The position numbers were made by a program, and so were the translations under genes. DNA of 9,081 bases from Castellaniella sp034007085. Its GTDB lineage: Bacteria > Pseudomonadota > Gammaproteobacteria > Burkholderiales > Burkholderiaceae_B. The notes under the pieces were generated by a model. That model saw only the letters and a program-made list of their open reading frames with translations, did not search any database and was not told the origin of the DNA. The first letter of the stretch is position 1. Every line of letters starts with the position of its first letter. The stretch is taken from NCBI RefSeq assembly GCF_034007085.1, contig NZ_JAVERO010000087.1:1-9081 (forward strand), read 5' to 3'. Shown piece by piece: positions 5,693 through 9,081 of this stretch.

Positions 5693-7636
5693 GCACCATG
5701 GCGTGGAGTATCTGGTGCAGCGAATTAACCCCGACCAGGCCAGTATCGTGGCAGAGCGCATCATTGATGGACAGATTTTCTGTCTAAACATCAACGACCT
5801 TCTAAACGCATTCGGTGATGGAAATCTCCGATTTCTGAACGCTGCATCAAATGGTGATGAGCTTCCGCTATGTCAGAGGCCCATCTCCGAGCTAAACGGC
5901 CTGACACGAGCCGAGCTGGATAGGAGGCTCGCTTATGTGGCGGCAATACGGGATGCCTCTCCATACAGCATTACGCCGGAATTCATCATGCCAATACGGG
6001 ATGCCGTTGCTAAAAAAATTGGTGATGAGCAACCGCCGAGCTTTACCAGTCTCTATCGGTGGGTCGGCAGTGCCGCGCTGCAGAGTGACTTCAGGGCACT
6101 GATACCGCGCTACGACCGCCGAGGGCCGAAATGCGTTCGACAACCCCCACGAATTGTGGAGCTTTTTGAGGAAGCTGCCGAACGAGCCTTTGGCAGTAGC
6201 CCTCAGGCCACCGTGAAAAGAGTGCGGGAGGAATTATTCACGCTGATCAGCCGCGAAAACTCTCTACGCCCGAAAAATCAGCAATACAAAATCCCAGGAA
6301 AATCAACTTGTTATCGTCTTTTTTCACAATTAGATCAATATCAAGTGTCTGTTTTGCGCGAAGGAAAAAGGATAGCCATGCGGAAATTCAAACTTTCTGG
6401 AAAAGGAGCCGAAACCTCTCGAATTATCGAGCGGGTGGAGGTGGACCACACTCCCATCGACCTGTTTTTGATCGACGAAAAAACCCAATTGCCATTGGGC
6501 AGGCCTACGCTGACTATGCTGCTGGATCACTATAGCCGCATGCCTCTTGGTTATCATTTAGGATTCAATGCACCATCTACGGAGGCCGTTCTAGCCGCCT
6601 TGCGCCACGCCATTCTGCCCAAAAAAAAAGACAGTCGAGGATTGGGTTAGAGATAAAAGGGGTCTGGCCGTGTCACGGTATCCCAGAAACACTCGTCGTC
6701 GATAACGGCCTGGAATTTCATAGCCAGGCCCTGGAACATCTGGCGTTCAATCTCGGGATGCGAATTCAATATTGTCCCAAAAGGCAGCCTCAATTTAAGG
6801 GCTGCATTGAACGCTATCTAAAAACGATCAACTATTCATGCGTACATCTAATTCCAGGGACTTCATTTTCTAAATACTATGAGCGAGGAGATTACGACCC
6901 GCAGGAACATGCCGTTCTGACACTAGATGAATTTCAGGAACTGCTGGAAAAATGGCTAATTGATGTATATGCAAAAACCGTTCACGGCACACTAGGCACG
7001 ACACCCCTGGAAAAATGGGCCTCTAGCGCAAAAAACTACACCCCCAGGCTGCCTCAATCCGCTCAGAAGCTGATTAGTGAAATGGGTATACCCTGCACGC
7101 GACATTTACGACATGACGGTCTCCGGTTGCACGGCATTTATTACAGCGGCGAGGATTTAGCCCCTATTTTGCGTAAATTTGGGCCTGGTACAGAACTCAC
7201 CCTCTCCTACGACCCCAGTGATCTCGGGTCGATTCGGGTTTTTGATCCCAACTCGCACGAAATTACGCACACCGCTTACGCGAGAAATTTTGATTACGCC
7301 AACGGACTCTCGCTCGATCAGCATCGGCTGATTCGCCAGGAACTTATGCGCCAAGGACGATCCGCTGAAGACCCAGTTGAGCTGGAGCAGGAAAAGCAGG
7401 CACTCCGGGAAAAAATCACAGAACTTGCCGCCAGCAAAAAACATTCCAAGCGGCGTCTGGCAGCACGACTGCGTGGGGCGCAAAAACAAGTTGAATCAGC
7501 TAAGCCTCGAATAGCCAGATCCGTCATTGAAAAGCCCAACCCCAAAACATCCCCCTCACTCAAAAAATCGGTTATTGAAGCTGAAAACCGGCCAAGAATC
7601 GCTACGTTCAAAATGCGCAACCCGGGGGTGATGTAA
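5655..7636 (+). CDS. tnsB: TnsB-like DDE transposase, reading frame shifted by -1 at an A9 run
   Basis: TnsB binds the transposon ends, cuts the 3' strands and joins them to target DNA. The first frame reads from ATG 5655 (GAGGAG nine bases upstream) to TAG at 6648-6650; the second frame stays open to TAA 7634-7636. A -1 shift at A9 (6621-6629) gives 660 residues, close to Tn7 TnsB (about 700). Features in order: a DNA-binding region at ~126-160 (SLYRWVGSA to RALIPRYDRRG); an integrase core with Asp264 (VEVDHTPID), Asp350 (LVVDNGLEF) and Glu386 (FKGCIERYL), 35 residues between the last two; a Mu-type C-terminal beta barrel at ~488-538 (ELTLSYDPSDLGSIRVFDP); a basic coiled-coil-like stretch at ~576-613; and a short tail, IATFKMRNPGVM, like the TnsC-contacting tail of TnsB proteins. 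Unshifted, the first product lacks D350 and E386. An internal start at 6758 would give only the Glu. It may be functional by slippage, or a pseudogene. Confidence 0.88.
6621..6629 (+). other. A9 slippery run at the tnsB frame junction
   Basis: Nine consecutive A's encode Lys-Lys-Lys in the first tnsB frame and fit the A-AAA-AAA form of the -1 slippery heptamer. A9 runs are also long enough for RNA polymerase slippage. After a -1 shift the frame reads RQSRIG and onward into IKGVWPCHGIPETLVVDNG, a clear transposase-core sequence. The zero-frame stop comes only seven codons later (6648-6650). Confidence 0.7.
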
Positions 7637-8574
7637 TGGACAAGGGTGAGTTCTATAACGCCCTTCGGGCATTTGATAACGAGTATGTAAATTTTTCGTC
7701 ATTCGGAAAAATAATCACAGAGATGGAGCAGATACTCGACCTATCCCGAAATACGGGCATGGTCAGAAATCTGCTCGTCACTGGCGAAAGTGGTTGCGGC
7801 AAAACCAGTCTCGCTCGGGCATTTCAACTGCGCTATCCCAAAGCGCAACTCGCGGAACAAACGATCACGCCGGTATTGCTGGTGGAGGTGCCCTCCCTAG
7901 GCACCGTGGGGGCAGTAGCACAAGCCATTCTCCGGGCGCTGGGTGATCCCTACCCGGAGAAAGGAAGAGTGGCGGATCAGACTGCCAGAATCGAGATTTT
8001 GATACGGAACTGTAAAACGGAGATGCTGATTTTGGATGAGGCGCAGCATATTTACGATAGAGGCCAGCGCAAAACTCAGTATGCCACTGCCGATTGGCTA
8101 AAAACACTCGTCAATGCAATAGAAATTCCTGTGGTTTTATTTGGAATTCCGCGCCTCGAAAATCTTTTGGAAGTGAATGTCCAGCTACGGCGGCGATTTG
8201 CTGCACCCATGGAATTGTCTATAGGCAGTCCAGACGATCTTGGATTCCTGGATGCTAATTTCGATGTTATTAACGCTTTAGCACCAGCGCTGCCAATTCC
8301 TCTCTCTCTGAGAAAAATTACCACTGCAGATTTAACACGGCGAATTTATTTTGCAACGGACGGACGAGTCGGGTATCTCAAACGCCTGTTATCCATTGCT
8401 CTTCAAGCTGCGTGGGAGAACGATGATAACGAGATCAATATCGACACGTTAGAGGATGCATTTACCCAAATTTGGCGTAATGGTGTGGGCGCACTCAATC
8501 CCTTCAGCAGGGATTTCGTCTATAGGCGGCTGGATCGCAGCGGAGAGCCATTTGCGGGGGATCGTACAGCATGA
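7636..8574 (+). CDS. tnsC: TnsC/TniB-like AAA+ transposition regulator
   Basis: This 312-residue ATPase links the target selector to the transposase. Proteins of this family polymerise on target DNA with ATP and activate TnsB. It has Walker A GESGCGKT (50-57), Walker B MLILDEAQH (130-138), and a downstream LFGIPRLENLL segment with the basic RRRF (184-187) in the sensor/arginine region. It is much shorter than Tn7 TnsC (about 555 residues) and closer in size to TniB of Tn5053-type elements and to TnsC of CRISPR-associated transposons. The ATG overlaps the tnsB stop as TAATG with GGGGGTG just upstream, so translation is probably coupled. Its TGA overlaps the next ATG. All ATPase motifs are intact. 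Confidence 0.93.
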   Translation: MDKGEFYNALRAFDNEYVNFSSFGKIITEMEQILDLSRNTGMVRNLLVTGESGCGKTSLARAFQLRYPKAQLAEQTITPVLLVEVPSLGTVGAVAQAILRALGDPYPEKGRVADQTARIEILIRNCKTEMLILDEAQHIYDRGQRKTQYATADWLKTLVNAIEIPVVLFGIPRLENLLEVNVQLRRRFAAPMELSIGSPDDLGFLDANFDVINALAPALPIPLSLRKITTADLTRRIYFATDGRVGYLKRLLSIALQAAWENDDNEINIDTLEDAFTQIWRNGVGALNPFSRDFVYRRLDRSGEPFAGDRTA

Positions 8575-9081
8575 GGGAGAGCAGTTCCATCACTTACCGC
8601 GATTTTCCCTGTAGACCTCAGCGCCAGAATGGCGAAAGTCTCGTCGGGTACATATATCGGCTGATGTCCGCGAACGGTCATGCGACTTCCGTAGGGGGCC
8701 ACTATCGGGCGGTGCAGCAGCTATATCGTGGGGGCTTGACGCAATCCAGTGAAATCCTGGAGCGCCTGGCCGATTTCATTGGTGAGCCCTCATACCAGGA
8801 CGACCCATTCTGGAAAGAGCGCCTGCGCATGCAGTACTCGGCCGGGAACCCTGCGGGTCTCAGTTTTCCGAAATTGCGGGCCGATAGGCCGTGGCTGTGT
8901 CCAGTCTGCATGCAGGAGGCTCCTTTTCATCGTGAATTTTGGACTCTACCGCTGGCAAGCACATGCCCTCGGCATGGCGTATCGCTGAGCGCCTGCTGTG
9001 GAGTGTGTGGCGGTGCCCTGACCTGGACCACTCTGCAGGCGGGGTGGCGATGTGTCAGAGGCCATGTCATTTACGAAGCAT
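8571..9081 (+). CDS. tniQ: TniQ/TnsD-family target-selection protein, N-terminal part
   Basis: The frame opens at ATG 8571, overlapping the tnsC stop as ATGA with GGGGG ten bases upstream, and runs without a stop to the window edge (170 residues visible). It has the TniQ features: an N-terminal ESLVGYIYRL segment (22-31), then RPWLCPVCMQEAPFHREFW (107-124), then CPRHG (132-136) and paired cysteines (C142, C143, C146). These form one or two zinc-binding units, with a further C161/H165. TniQ proteins bring TnsC to the target. In Tn7 the member TnsD binds the 3' end of glmS; in CRISPR-associated elements TniQ sits on Cascade or Cas12k. The length of the missing C-terminus would tell which type this is. 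By its position it is the best candidate for recognising gyrB. Confidence 0.92.
   Translation, partial: MRESSSITYRDFPCRPQRQNGESLVGYIYRLMSANGHATSVGGHYRAVQQLYRGGLTQSSEILERLADFIGEPSYQDDPFWKERLRMQYSAGNPAGLSFPKLRADRPWLCPVCMQEAPFHREFWTLPLASTCPRHGVSLSACCGVCGGALTWTTLQAGWRCVRGHVIYEA

Larger units (their letters stand above)
4032..9081 (+). mobile_element. Tn7-like transposon (TnsA-TnsB-TnsC-TniQ), tnsA-proximal end inserted after gyrB
   Basis: The element is inferred to begin at the TGT at 4032 and to run out of the window. The evidence is a terminal repeat array starting exactly at TGT, an abrupt drop in GC after gyrB, and an operon encoding all four Tn7-type core proteins in canonical order. Tn7-like elements make a 5-bp target duplication; the matching host bases here would be GATCA (4027-4031), which includes the last two bases of the gyrB stop. 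The second copy should lie at the far, unseen end. The orientation matches Tn7 at glmS, where the end nearest tnsA adjoins the 3' end of the attachment gene. Cargo, left end and any CRISPR locus lie outside the window. The tnsB frameshift makes current mobility uncertain. Confidence 0.85.

Noticed and set aside
6758..7636. Independent gene starting at ATG 6758
   Set aside because: It would begin inside the integrase core after the second Asp, lacks a ribosome site, and continues a frame already conserved upstream of it (LVVDNGLEF), so it is the second half of tnsB.

Overview
The window looks like a high-GC betaproteobacterial chromosome near its replication origin, interrupted by the start of a Tn7-like transposon. 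The left part (1-4028) carries the end of dnaA, complete dnaN and complete gyrB on one strand. The order dnaA-dnaN-gyrB with no recF between dnaN and gyrB, the gram-negative type GyrB with its Toprim insertion, and the GC-rich codon use fit Burkholderiales. The Alcaligenaceae (Bordetella, Achromobacter, Castellaniella and relatives) are my best guess, made from general resemblance and not from a search.

Three bases after the gyrB stop codon the character changes abruptly. A TGT trinucleotide at 4032 opens a close-packed array of three similar ~20-bp direct repeats (to 4099). This is read as the tnsA-proximal (Tn7 'right') end with its TnsB-binding sites. Next come a strong intrinsic terminator, an AT-rich non-coding stretch, a small Ner-like helix-turn-helix gene (4510-4779) with its own terminator, and a 225-bp control region rich in inverted repeats. 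The operon tnsA-tnsB-tnsC-tniQ follows (5006 to beyond the window end). Its genes are packed with 38-, 1- and 4-nt overlaps, and their base composition is visibly less GC-rich than gyrB.

The parts form a heteromeric Tn7-type machine. TnsA is a restriction-like endonuclease that would cut the 5' strands. TnsB is the DDE transposase that cuts the 3' strands and joins them. TnsC is the AAA+ regulator and TniQ the target-site adaptor. The geometry (attachment gene, then the tnsA-proximal end, then tnsA-B-C reading inward) is that of Tn7 at glmS. This makes the 3' end of gyrB a likely attachment site recognised by the TniQ/TnsD-type protein.

The most unusual point is that tnsB is split by a frameshift at a run of nine A's (6621-6629). 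The break falls between the first and second catalytic aspartates, while both halves are otherwise well conserved. A single -1 shift there restores a 660-residue protein with D264, D350 and E386 and exactly 35 residues between the second Asp and the Glu. It may be programmed slippage, a recent inactivating mutation, or a homopolymer sequencing error. The window ends inside tniQ, so the far end of the element, any cargo, any CRISPR locus and the matching target duplication are not visible.
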